The position numbers and the translations under genes were made by a program. A stretch of 15,532 nt of DNA from CF-161 sp035263645 (GTDB lineage: Bacteria > Chloroflexota > Dormibacteria > Dormibacterales > Dormibacteraceae): positions 1-15,532 of the forward strand of contig DATFRD010000031.1 of NCBI GenBank assembly GCA_035263645.1, written 5' to 3'. Under the pieces are notes generated by a model, which was given only the letters and a program-made list of their open reading frames with translations, was not told where the DNA came from and made no database searches. Every line of letters begins with the position of its first letter. Position 1 is the first letter of the stretch. Below are positions 5,980 through 13,072 of the stretch, in pieces.

Positions 5980-7380
5980 CTACGCGACGGGGCCGGTCGT
6001 CAGCGTGACCGTGGCGCTGTGCGTGCCGGACTGGTCGACCCAGGTGACCTGGATCTGCTCGCCCGGCTTGTGCGACTGGATGGCCGTCCCGAGATCCGTG
6101 GTCGACGAGACCGCGCTGCCGTTGATCGCTGTGATCACCGAGTTGGCGCCGATCCCGGCCCGCTCGGCCGGGCCGCCCGCGGTCACCCCGGTCACCAGCA
6201 CGCCCGAGCTGACGTGCAGGCCGAGCTGGGCTGCCGTGGCCGGGTCGAGGTTCTGGACGCCGACGCCCAGGTGGCCGGACTGCCCGATGATCACGCCGTT
6301 GCCGGCGCGGCCGGCCCGGATCTGGTTGACGACCTCCAGCGCCGTGCTGGAGGGGATCGCGAACCCGGTCGTGGACGTGCTCTGACGGAAGCCGGTGGTC
6401 TGGCCCGCGGTGATCATGCCGATCACCTGGCCGGCGGAGTTGACCACCGGACCGCCCGAGTCGCCGGGGCTGATCGGGGCGTCGATCTGGATGAGGCCGG
6501 TCAGGTTCTCCGCGGAGGCGCCGCCGTCGCTGGCGGTGATGGCCTGGTCGAGCGCAGTTACGCTGCCCTGCGTCGCGGTGGGGGTGCCGCCCTCGCCGAG
6601 CGCGTTGCCGATGGCCACGACGCTCTGGCCCTCGGTCACCCGCGACGAGTCGGCGAGCGTCACGGTCGGCAGGCCGGAGACGTTCTGGATCTGGAGCAGG
6701 GCCACGTCCTGCGCCGGGTCGACGCCGATCGCGGTAGCCGTGTACGTGCCGGAGCGGCCCTGGATCGACACCTGGATGCTCGTCGCCTGATCGACGACGT
6801 GATTGTTGGTCAGCACCTCGCCCGACGGCGTCAGGATCATGCCCGTGCCGGCCGCCCTGGCGCTGCCGCGCAGCCCGGCGACGACGGTGTTGATGTCGAC
6901 CACCGCTGGGTCCACCCTGCTGGCGATCGCCTGCGCGTCGATGGGCCCGCTGCTCTGGCTGCCCGAGCCGATCTGGGGAGCCAGGTGGATCGGGTTGGTG
7001 TCCGAGATCGAGGAGCCGTGGAGGATGTCCCTGCCGAGCGCCAACCCCACCGCCAGGCCGGCGCCCCCCACCAGCAGCGCCAGCGCCGCCACACCCGCCA
7101 GCAGGGCAGCCCAGCCGCGGCCGGGACGGCGCGCCGGCGCCGGCGGGACAGGCGGCTGGCCCCAGGCCGGCTGCCACTCACCCTGCCAGCCGGCGCCCGG
7201 CGGCGGAGGCGAGCTCGGCGGCGGGCCCCAGCCTCCCGCCCAGTGGCCGGGCGGTTCGGACGGCTGCTGGGGCTGCTGGGTGGGCGGGGGAGGCGGCCAG
7301 TACCCGCCGGGCTGAGGCGGGCCCGCGGGGCGGGTCTCGGGAGCGCCGGTTCCGGTCGGGTCAGGACTCTGTTCCGACAT
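5980..7380 (-). CDS. Membrane-anchored HtrA/DegP-like serine protease with PDZ domain
   Basis: The predicted protein is 466 residues. Residues 1-88 are cytoplasmic and very rich in Pro, Gln and Gly. One membrane segment spans about 90-116 (AALLAGVAALALLVGGAGLA and onward), so the protease domain is outside the membrane. The trypsin-like catalytic triad is visible: His194 in LTNNHVVD, Asp225 in DPAQDVALLQI and Ser308 in SPGDSGGPVVN. A PDZ domain occupies about 368-455 (LGVGVQNLDPATAAQLGL, then GGPAERAGIGANSVITAING). The layout matches actinobacterial HtrA/PepD-type proteases, which degrade or refold misfolded envelope proteins. The ATG at 7380 is preceded by GAGG with a 7-nt gap. A TTG at 7386 is too close to that SD. 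It stands alone between two terminator-like regions, with a TTGACA box upstream. Confidence 0.94.
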   Translation of the reverse strand: MSEQSPDPTGTGAPETRPAGPPQPGGYWPPPPPTQQPQQPSEPPGHWAGGWGPPPSSPPPPGAGWQGEWQPAWGQPPVPPAPARRPGRGWAALLAGVAALALLVGGAGLAVGLALGRDILHGSSISDTNPIHLAPQIGSGSQSSGPIDAQAIASRVDPAVVDINTVVAGLRGSARAAGTGMILTPSGEVLTNNHVVDQATSIQVSIQGRSGTYTATAIGVDPAQDVALLQIQNVSGLPTVTLADSSRVTEGQSVVAIGNALGEGGTPTATQGSVTALDQAITASDGGASAENLTGLIQIDAPISPGDSGGPVVNSAGQVIGMITAGQTTGFRQSTSTTGFAIPSSTALEVVNQIRAGRAGNGVIIGQSGHLGVGVQNLDPATAAQLGLHVSSGVLVTGVTAGGPAERAGIGANSVITAINGSAVSSTTDLGTAIQSHKPGEQIQVTWVDQSGTHSATVTLTTGPVA

Positions 7381-7416
7381 TCTCAAGCCTCACAACACTG
7401 ATACGCAGACCGGCAG

Positions 7417-7422
7417 TGTCAA
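7417..7422 (-). promoter_or_regulatory. -35-like TTGACA upstream of the HtrA gene
   Basis: A perfect TTGACA lies on the minus strand (7422 to 7417), 36 nt before the ATG at 7380. No good -10 occurs at 16-18 nt spacing: CAGTGT is the nearest and is weak, and TATCAG sits at 13 nt. TTGACA is rare by chance in such G+C-rich DNA. An alternative sigma factor with a different -10 is possible. Confidence 0.35.
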
Positions 7423-7554
7423 CTTCCCCTGTCCACCCGGTCCACTGGCGTTCGTCACGGTCCCCATGCTCGGGTGGAGACCTGAAGCCGATGTGAGACG
7501 AGCCTTACGGTTCGCTGAGAAGCCCGGTGCGGCGCCGGCGTCGGTCCGACTGCG

Positions 7555-8916
7555 CTACCCGGCCACCTCGTCGAACAGGCCCTGCAGGACCCGCGAGAAG
7601 GTGGGGAAGCCGTGGATAGTATCCGCCAGCACCGGCAGCGGCACGCCCGCCCGGACCGCCAGCGTCAGCTCGCCGATGATCTCGCCGGCCCGCGGGCTCA
7701 CAACCGTCGCGCCCGCCAGCACGTTCCGGCCCGCGTCCACCACCAGCTTGACCAGCCCGCCGTGGAAGTCGTGGATGAAGCCTCGCGCGGTGTCGGCGGC
7801 GTCGACGCTCACCACCCGGACGTCCATGTCCCGCGCGCGCGCCGTCGCCTCGACCTCGCCCACCGCCGCGATCTCCGGGTCGGTGAACGTCACCCGTGGC
7901 ACCGCCAGGTGGTGCGCGGGCCGGTCACCCCGGCCGCGCAGGCTCCGGCCGATCAGGGTGCCGTGGTAGTGGGCCAGGTGCGTGAAGCCGCCGATGCCGT
8001 TGACGTCGCCGCCGGCCCAGATCCCGTCGCCCGCGACCAGGCTCTGACGGTCCACCTGGATCCAGCCGCGGGGGCCCGTCGTCACCCCCGCCGCTGCCAG
8101 GTCGAAGCCGTCCAGGTTGGGCCGGCGCCCCGTGGCTACCAGCAGCCGCTCGGCCGTCACCGGCTCGCCCGCCGCCAGGGCCAGCCGCACCCCATCCGCG
8201 GCGGCGGAGACCCCGGTCACCCTGGCGCCGGTGAGGACGCGGATGCCTTCGGCCTGGAGGTGCCCGAGCAGCAGCTCGCCGACCTCTGGCTCCTCGGCGG
8301 CGAGCAACCGGGGAGCGCCCTCGACGACGGTCACGCTGGCGCCGAAGCGGGCGAACGCCTGGGCCAGCTCGACCCCGATCGCGCCGCCGCCCAGCACCGC
8401 CAGGCTGCCCGGCAGCTCCCTGGCCAGGACCGCCTCCCGGTTGGTCCAGTGCGCGACCGCGTCCAGGCCGGGGATGGGAGGCTCTGCGGGCAGCGTCCCG
8501 GTGCACACCACCACGCCCCGCCGCGCGGTGAGCGACACCCCATCCACGTCGACGCGGCCCGGGCGGGTGAGCACGCCGTGGCCGCGCAGCAGCGTGGCGC
8601 CCCGCTGGATCGCCTGGGCCGGCCGCGTGTCGTCCAGGTCGCGCGCCATCCAGGCGGTTCGCCTGGCGATCCGGTCGAAGTCGACCTCCACCTCGACCCG
8701 GCTGGCCGCCAGCGTGCGCGCCCGCGCGGCCTCCTTCAGGACTTCGGCGGAGCGGATCAGCGTCTTGCTGGGAATGCAGCCCCAGTACGGACACTCGCCG
8801 CCGACCAGTCCCCGCTCGATCACGGCCAGGGTCAGCCCGGAGCCGGCGAGCTCGGTCGCCACGGCCTCGCCGCAGGGACCGGCGCCGATGCAGATCACGT
8901 CGAAGTCGCGATCCAT
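7555..8916 (-). CDS. FAD/NAD(P)-dependent pyridine nucleotide-disulfide oxidoreductase, function unknown
   Basis: The predicted protein is 453 residues. The FAD-binding motif is GAGPCGEA (11-18) and the redox-active disulfide is CPYWGC (Cys42, Cys47), followed by IPSKTLIR. The NAD(P) domain has LGGGAIGVELAQ (175-186). Glu199 at the end of the next strand favours NADH over NADPH. The second FAD motif ends in WAGGDVNG. The C-terminal dimer motif of lipoamide dehydrogenases, HxHPTxSE, reads HGFPTFSR here (435-442): the base His is Phe437 and its Glu partner is Arg442. The enzyme is therefore unlikely to be a normal dihydrolipoamide dehydrogenase, and no E2/E3-binding genes are nearby. A mercuric-reductase-like or other disulfide/quinone reductase role is possible. 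It is the last gene of the second CoA-transferase operon, 11 nt after the methyltransferase stop. Confidence 0.9.
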   Translation of the reverse strand: MDRDFDVICIGAGPCGEAVATELAGSGLTLAVIERGLVGGECPYWGCIPSKTLIRSAEVLKEAARARTLAASRVEVEVDFDRIARRTAWMARDLDDTRPAQAIQRGATLLRGHGVLTRPGRVDVDGVSLTARRGVVVCTGTLPAEPPIPGLDAVAHWTNREAVLARELPGSLAVLGGGAIGVELAQAFARFGASVTVVEGAPRLLAAEEPEVGELLLGHLQAEGIRVLTGARVTGVSAAADGVRLALAAGEPVTAERLLVATGRRPNLDGFDLAAAGVTTGPRGWIQVDRQSLVAGDGIWAGGDVNGIGGFTHLAHYHGTLIGRSLRGRGDRPAHHLAVPRVTFTDPEIAAVGEVEATARARDMDVRVVSVDAADTARGFIHDFHGGLVKLVVDAGRNVLAGATVVSPRAGEIIGELTLAVRAGVPLPVLADTIHGFPTFSRVLQGLFDEVAG

Positions 8917-8927
8917 CGTCCCTGACC

Positions 8928-9719
8928 CTACGCCTCGGTCCGCCGGCCCGCGATCAGCCCGAACGTCGCCTCGAGCCACTGCAGCCGCCCGTCTGCGGCC
9001 GTGATGCGCAGGAACTCGCGGCAGCGGGCGGGCGCAGCGAGCAGCCAGCACTCGAGCGCGTCTCGCTCGTCCCGCGGCATCGACTGCTTGGCCGTCCAGT
9101 CGTCGAAGTCGTAGCGCTTGCGGACCAGGGGGTCCGAGGCGATGAGGTCGAAGCCGGCCGCCTGCAGCATGGCGGCCCACTCCGAGAGCCGGTGGGAGCG
9201 CACGTGACTGGGGTCGCGCCAGGCCTCGAAGCGATTCATGAACGCGTCCAGCTCGTCGTCCTCGGGCACCATGTTGTCGAAGATCACCAGGCGGCCGCCG
9301 GGCGCGAGGACGCGAGCGGCCTCGGCGAGGAACCGCTCCGGCTTCGGGAAGTGGTGGGGCGCGAAGCGGGCCGCCACCACGTCGAACTCGGCGTCCGAGA
9401 AGGGGATGGCCTCGGCGTCGCCCAGGCGGAACGTGACGTTGCCGGCCCCGCAGCCGGTCACGTACTGCTCGGCCGCCACCAGCATCGCGGGCGTCAGGTC
9501 CAGGGCCCAGACCTCGCGCGCGAGCGGCGCGAACGCCAGGGCGGTGTGGCCGCCGCCCGTGGCCACGTCCAGGACGCGCTCGCCCCCGGAGAGGGCTGCC
9601 ACCCCGGTCATCCGGTCGAGCTCGTCGCCCTCGACGTGGATGCGGTCGCGGACGTACCGTTCGGCAGCGGCGCCGAAGCGCTCCCTCGACAGTCGCTTGG
9701 TCTCCTCAGGCGATGACAC
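8928..9719 (-). CDS. Class I SAM-dependent methyltransferase, UbiE-like
   Basis: The predicted protein is 263 residues. Motif I is RVLDVATGGGHTALAFA (48-64), the acidic strand-2 end is VWALDLTPAML (70-80), and motif II/III regions read GDAEAIPFSDAEFDVVAARFAPHH and EAARVLAPGGRLVIFDN. This order is typical of UbiE/menaquinone-type and related small-molecule methyltransferases. The C-terminal part (YDFDDWTAKQ and onward) is not diagnostic to me. The GTG start at 9719 overlaps the CoA-transferase stop by 14 bases. No other start codon lies near enough to keep the helix before motif I, so this start is well supported. The overlap implies translational coupling. The acceptor is unknown. Confidence 0.9.
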   Translation of the reverse strand: MSSPEETKRLSRERFGAAAERYVRDRIHVEGDELDRMTGVAALSGGERVLDVATGGGHTALAFAPLAREVWALDLTPAMLVAAEQYVTGCGAGNVTFRLGDAEAIPFSDAEFDVVAARFAPHHFPKPERFLAEAARVLAPGGRLVIFDNMVPEDDELDAFMNRFEAWRDPSHVRSHRLSEWAAMLQAAGFDLIASDPLVRKRYDFDDWTAKQSMPRDERDALECWLLAAPARCREFLRITAADGRLQWLEATFGLIAGRRTEA

Positions 9720-10896
9720 CGGCGTCCCTCAGGGTCCGCAGCTCGTCAGGGCCGCAGCCCAGCAGCTCGCCGAGCACCTCGTCGGTGTGCTGGCCGAGCA
9801 CGGGCGCCGCCCTGGACGTGGCGTCGGGGTGGGCGGGCAGCATGATCGGCCGGCCGGTGGCTCGCACCCGGCCCAGCGTGGCGTGCTCGACCTCGGTGAC
9901 CAGCCCGCGCGCCGCTGCCTGCGGGTGCTCCAGCACCTGCGCCACGCTGAGGACCGGCGCGTGGGGGACGTCATTGGCCTCGAAGACCTCCTGCCACTCG
10001 GCCACGGTGTGCTGGCCGGTCTGGGCGTTGACGATCGCGTCGAGCTCATCGCGGTGACGCACCCGGTCAGCGTTGGTCCGGAACCGGGCGTCCTGCGTCA
10101 GCTCGGGGCGACCGATGGCCCTTGCGATCTTGGGCCAGAACGCCTCGCCCAGGTTGGCGATCACGATGTCGCCGTCGCTCGCCCGGTAGGCCCCGTACGG
10201 GCTGACCGCCGGATGGCCGTTGCCGACGGGCCGCGCGCTCTCCCCAGTCATGAAGTACCGGCCGGCGTACTGGGTGAGGAGGCCGGCCATGGCGTCGAAC
10301 ATCGCCACGTCGACGAGCTGGCCGCGGCCGGTCCGCTGCCGCTCCACGACCGCGGCCAGCACGCCGATAGCCGCGAACAGCCCGGTGCCCAGGTCGGCGA
10401 GCGGCAGACCGCTGCGCAGCGGCCTGCCACCGGGCTCCCCGGTCAGGCTCATGCCGCCGCCCATGGCCTGCATGGCCACGTCGAAAGCGCTGCGCTCGCT
10501 CAGCGGCCCGGTCTGGCCGAAGGCTGATATCGAGCAGTAGACGATCTCGGGCCGCACCCGCTTCACGGTGTCGTAGTCGAGGCCCAGGCGCGCCGTGACC
10601 CCGGGCCGGAAGTTCTCGACCAGGACGTCGGAGACCGCGGCCAGCCGCAGGGCCAGGTCACGGCCCGCCGGCTGCTTCAGGTCCACCACGACGCCGCGCT
10701 TGTTGCGGTTGACGCTCATGAAGTAGTGGCTCTCGCCGGCCTGCAGCGGCGGGAGGTGGCGCGTCTCGTCACCGTCCCCGGGGCGCTCGACCTTGATCAC
10801 GTCGGCGCCCAGGTCGGCGAGCAGCATCGTGGCAAACGGGCCTGCGAGGACACGGGTCAGGTCGAGGACGCGAATGCCGCGCAGCGGGCCATCCAT
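9706..10896 (-). CDS. Family III CoA-transferase (CaiB/BaiF type), second copy
   Basis: The predicted protein is 396 residues, the same length as the paralogue at 1917-3107. Signatures are LRGIRVLDLTRVLAGPFATM (5-24), LADLGADVIKVERPGDGDETR (26-46), SVNRNKRGVVVDLK (61-74), VLVENFRPG (91-99), YCSISAFGQTGP (120-131) and GLPLADLGTGLFAAIGVLAA (163-182). Asp168 corresponds to the nucleophile Asp169 of formyl-CoA transferase. It differs from the other copy across its whole length, so it is an older duplicate or an independent member rather than a recent copy. Substrates are unknown. It is the first gene of the operon with the UbiE-like methyltransferase and the FAD oxidoreductase. The ATG at 10896 has GAGG only 2 nt away, too close for a good SD. 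A TANNNT box 8 nt upstream suggests a leaderless mRNA. Confidence 0.93.
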   Translation of the reverse strand: MDGPLRGIRVLDLTRVLAGPFATMLLADLGADVIKVERPGDGDETRHLPPLQAGESHYFMSVNRNKRGVVVDLKQPAGRDLALRLAAVSDVLVENFRPGVTARLGLDYDTVKRVRPEIVYCSISAFGQTGPLSERSAFDVAMQAMGGGMSLTGEPGGRPLRSGLPLADLGTGLFAAIGVLAAVVERQRTGRGQLVDVAMFDAMAGLLTQYAGRYFMTGESARPVGNGHPAVSPYGAYRASDGDIVIANLGEAFWPKIARAIGRPELTQDARFRTNADRVRHRDELDAIVNAQTGQHTVAEWQEVFEANDVPHAPVLSVAQVLEHPQAAARGLVTEVEHATLGRVRATGRPIMLPAHPDATSRAAPVLGQHTDEVLGELLGCGPDELRTLRDAGVIA

Positions 10897-10904
10897 CGCC
10901 TCGA

Positions 10905-10910
10905 AGGCTA
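10905..10910 (-). promoter_or_regulatory. -10 box TAGCCT, leaderless start of the second CoA-transferase operon
   Basis: On the minus strand TAGCCT (10910 to 10905) lies 8 nt before the ATG at 10896, fitting TANNNT. Its expected -35 region would overlap that of the divergent molybdoenzyme promoter. Confidence 0.4.
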
Positions 10911-10940
10911 ACCGGTGCGGGCCGGGTGGGCGAAGCGGGT

Positions 10941-10946
10941 TACGCT
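10941..10946 (+). promoter_or_regulatory. -10 box TACGCT, leaderless start of the molybdoenzyme gene
   Basis: TACGCT fits TANNNT and is followed by 8 nt and the ATG at 10955. A GGAG directly touching the ATG is too close to act as an SD. No other in-frame start codon lies just upstream. Confidence 0.45.
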
Positions 10947-10954
10947 CTCGGGAG

Positions 10955-12955
10955 ATGCTGGTACGCGGCGGCTGCGCCCACGACTGCCCCGATACGTGCG
11001 CCTGGGAGGTGACCGTGGAGGAAGGCCGGGCCACCGGGCTGGCGGCAGCCGCCGGCCACCCGTACACGAACGGCGCGCTCTGCGCCAAGGTCAACAGGTA
11101 CCTGGACCGCGTCTACAGCCCGGACCGCGTGCTCCAGCCGCTGCGCCGCGCGGGTCCCAGGGGCGCCGGCCGCTTCGAGCCGGTCTCCTGGGATGACGCC
11201 CTGGCCGGGATCGCAGAGAGGCTCCAGGCAATCGCCCACGCGGACGGCCCCGAGGCGATCCTGCCCTACAGCTACGCCGGCAACATGGGCCTGGTCCAGT
11301 ACGGGACGATGGACCGCCGCTTCTTCGCCCGGCTGGGCGCCAGCCGGCTGGCCAGGACGATCTGCGGCGACACCGCCAATGCCGGCGTGGTCACCGCCCT
11401 GGGCACCCAGACGGGCTGCCTCCCCGAGGACATCGTGCACTCCCGCTTCATCGTCCTGTGGGGCGCGAACACGCTGGTCACGAACCTGCACCTCTGGCCG
11501 TTCGTGCGCCGCGCCCGCGAGGCGGGCGCCACCGTGGTCGTCGTCGACCCCGTGCGGACGCGCACGGCCAGGGAGGCCGACTGGCACGTGCAGCCGCTGC
11601 CCGGCAGCGACGCGGCCCTGGCGCTGGGGCTGATGCACGCGATCGTAGCCCGGGGCCTGCACGACCAGGACTACCTGGATCGCTACTGCAACGGCTGGCC
11701 CGAGCTGCGCGCCCGCCTGGCTGACTACCCACCGACGCGGGCGGCCGAGCTGACCGGCGTGCCGGCGTCGGAGATCGAGCGCCTGGCGCAGGCGTACGCC
11801 ACCACCCGGCCGGCACTGATCCGCACGATGGTGGGCCCCGAGAAGCACGCCAACGGCGGCCGCGCGTTCCGCACCATCGCCTGCCTGCCCGCCGTGGTGG
11901 GGGCCTGGCGCGACCTGGGCGGCGGCCTGCTGCACTGGACCCGGAGCCTGTTCGCCGAGGCCACGAACTCGCGCTCCCTGGTGCCCCGCGGGCCCAGCAC
12001 CCGCGTGATCAACATGGTCCGCATCGGACGGGCGCTGACCGACCCTGCGCTCCAGCCGCCGATCAGGGCGCTCTTCGTCTACGACAGCAACCCGGCGTCG
12101 ATCGCCCCCAACTCGAACCTGGTCCGGCGGGGTCTCGCCCGGGAGGACCTCTTTACGGTGGTGCACGACCTGTTCCTGACGGACACGGCGCGCTACGCGG
12201 ACTTCGTCCTGCCCGCGACGAGCTTCATCGAGCACCTGGACCTGCTCCTCCCCTGGGGCCACACGTACGTGACGCTCAACCAGCCGGCGATCGCGCCGAG
12301 GGGAGAGGCCGTGTGCAACACCGACCTGTTCCGCCGGCTGGCCGCCGCCATGGGCTGGGGCGGCGATCCCGCCTTCCAGGCCACGGACGAGGAGCTGATC
12401 CGGACGGCCCTGACGAGCGACCACCCCTACCTGGCGGGGATCACGTACGAGCGGCTCCTCGCCGACGGCTGGGCGCCGCTCCGGCTGCCGGCCGAGCGTC
12501 GCGTGCCGTTCGCACAGGGCGGGTTCCCGACCGCCTCGGGGCGGTGCGAGCTCTTCGCCGACCCGGTGCCGGACCACGTCCCGCCGCCGGCCGACGAGTT
12601 CCCGCTGATCATGGTGAGCGCCAAGACGGCGCTCCACTTCCTCAATACGAGCTATGGCCACCTGCCCCGGCACGTGCGAGCGGAGGGCGAGCCCCAGGTC
12701 CAGATGGACGTGGCGGACGCCCGACCCCGGGGGATCGGCGACGGCGACCGGGTGCGCGTGCACAACTGGCGCGGCGAGCTGGTCCTGACGGCTCGGGTGG
12801 GTGACGGCGTCCGGCCGGGGGTGGTCGCGATCCCGCACGGCTGGTGGCGATCGCGGACGGGTGGAGCGCCCAACGACCTGACCTCGGACGGCCTGGCCGA
12901 CCTGGGTGGGGGCGGCGACTTCTTCGGCACGCGCGTCGAGGTCACCCGAGCATGA
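10955..12955 (+). CDS. Molybdopterin-dependent oxidoreductase with N-terminal [4Fe-4S] site (DMSO reductase superfamily)
   Basis: The predicted protein is 666 residues. The N-terminal cluster motif is C-X3-C-X3-C-X27-C (Cys7, Cys11, Cys15, Cys43) in CAHDCPDTC. The catalytic molybdopterin domain follows. Cys137 in ARTICGDTANAG aligns with the Mo-ligand position (Cys in NapA, Sec/Cys in formate dehydrogenases), so a Cys-ligated Mo/W is likely. VLWGANTLVTNLH and VVVDPVRTRTAREADWHVQP are typical cofactor-binding segments. The C-terminal molybdopterin-dinucleotide-binding barrel covers about 545-660 (VQMDVADARPRGIGDGDRVR, then GVVAIPHGWW). There is no Tat signal, so it is cytoplasmic. No electron-transfer or chaperone subunit gene is adjacent. 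Formate-dehydrogenase-like, acetylene-hydratase-like or other substrates cannot be told apart by eye. It is divergent from the second CoA-transferase operon. Confidence 0.93.
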   Translation: MLVRGGCAHDCPDTCAWEVTVEEGRATGLAAAAGHPYTNGALCAKVNRYLDRVYSPDRVLQPLRRAGPRGAGRFEPVSWDDALAGIAERLQAIAHADGPEAILPYSYAGNMGLVQYGTMDRRFFARLGASRLARTICGDTANAGVVTALGTQTGCLPEDIVHSRFIVLWGANTLVTNLHLWPFVRRAREAGATVVVVDPVRTRTAREADWHVQPLPGSDAALALGLMHAIVARGLHDQDYLDRYCNGWPELRARLADYPPTRAAELTGVPASEIERLAQAYATTRPALIRTMVGPEKHANGGRAFRTIACLPAVVGAWRDLGGGLLHWTRSLFAEATNSRSLVPRGPSTRVINMVRIGRALTDPALQPPIRALFVYDSNPASIAPNSNLVRRGLAREDLFTVVHDLFLTDTARYADFVLPATSFIEHLDLLLPWGHTYVTLNQPAIAPRGEAVCNTDLFRRLAAAMGWGGDPAFQATDEELIRTALTSDHPYLAGITYERLLADGWAPLRLPAERRVPFAQGGFPTASGRCELFADPVPDHVPPPADEFPLIMVSAKTALHFLNTSYGHLPRHVRAEGEPQVQMDVADARPRGIGDGDRVRVHNWRGELVLTARVGDGVRPGVVAIPHGWWRSRTGGAPNDLTSDGLADLGGGGDFFGTRVEVTRA

Positions 12956-13030
12956 GACGGGCAGGAGGGGGCAGGCTGTAACCCTTTTCGTTCTCGCTGC
13001 GGACCGCTGGCGTCCGTGGGGTGAGGGGCG

Positions 13031-13063
13031 GCCCGGCGGCCGCGGCCCGGCGGCCGCGGCCCG
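13031..13063. repeat. Tandem 14-bp G+C repeat (2.4 copies) in an intergenic region
   Basis: The unit GCCCGGCGGCCGCG occurs at 13031-13044 and 13045-13058, followed by GCCCG. The repeat creates the perfect hairpin described separately. It lies between two convergent genes. Confidence 0.7.
13038..13061. terminator. Bidirectional hairpin terminator between convergent genes
   Basis: Two copies of the self-complementary 10-mer GGCCGCGGCC (13038-13047 and 13052-13061) flank CGGC, giving a perfect all-G/C 10-bp stem with a 4-nt loop. It sits between the molybdoenzyme stop (12955) and the metallo-beta-lactamase stop (13073). There is no T-tract. Confidence 0.5.
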
Positions 13064-13072
13064 CCTGCCGGC

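Noticed and set aside
3163..7177. Very long minus-strand open frames (869 and 677 codons) across the hydrolase, thioesterase and protease region.
   Set aside because: They are Arg/Pro/Ala-rich antisense or frame shadows caused by high G+C. The genes in the other frames have clear catalytic motifs.
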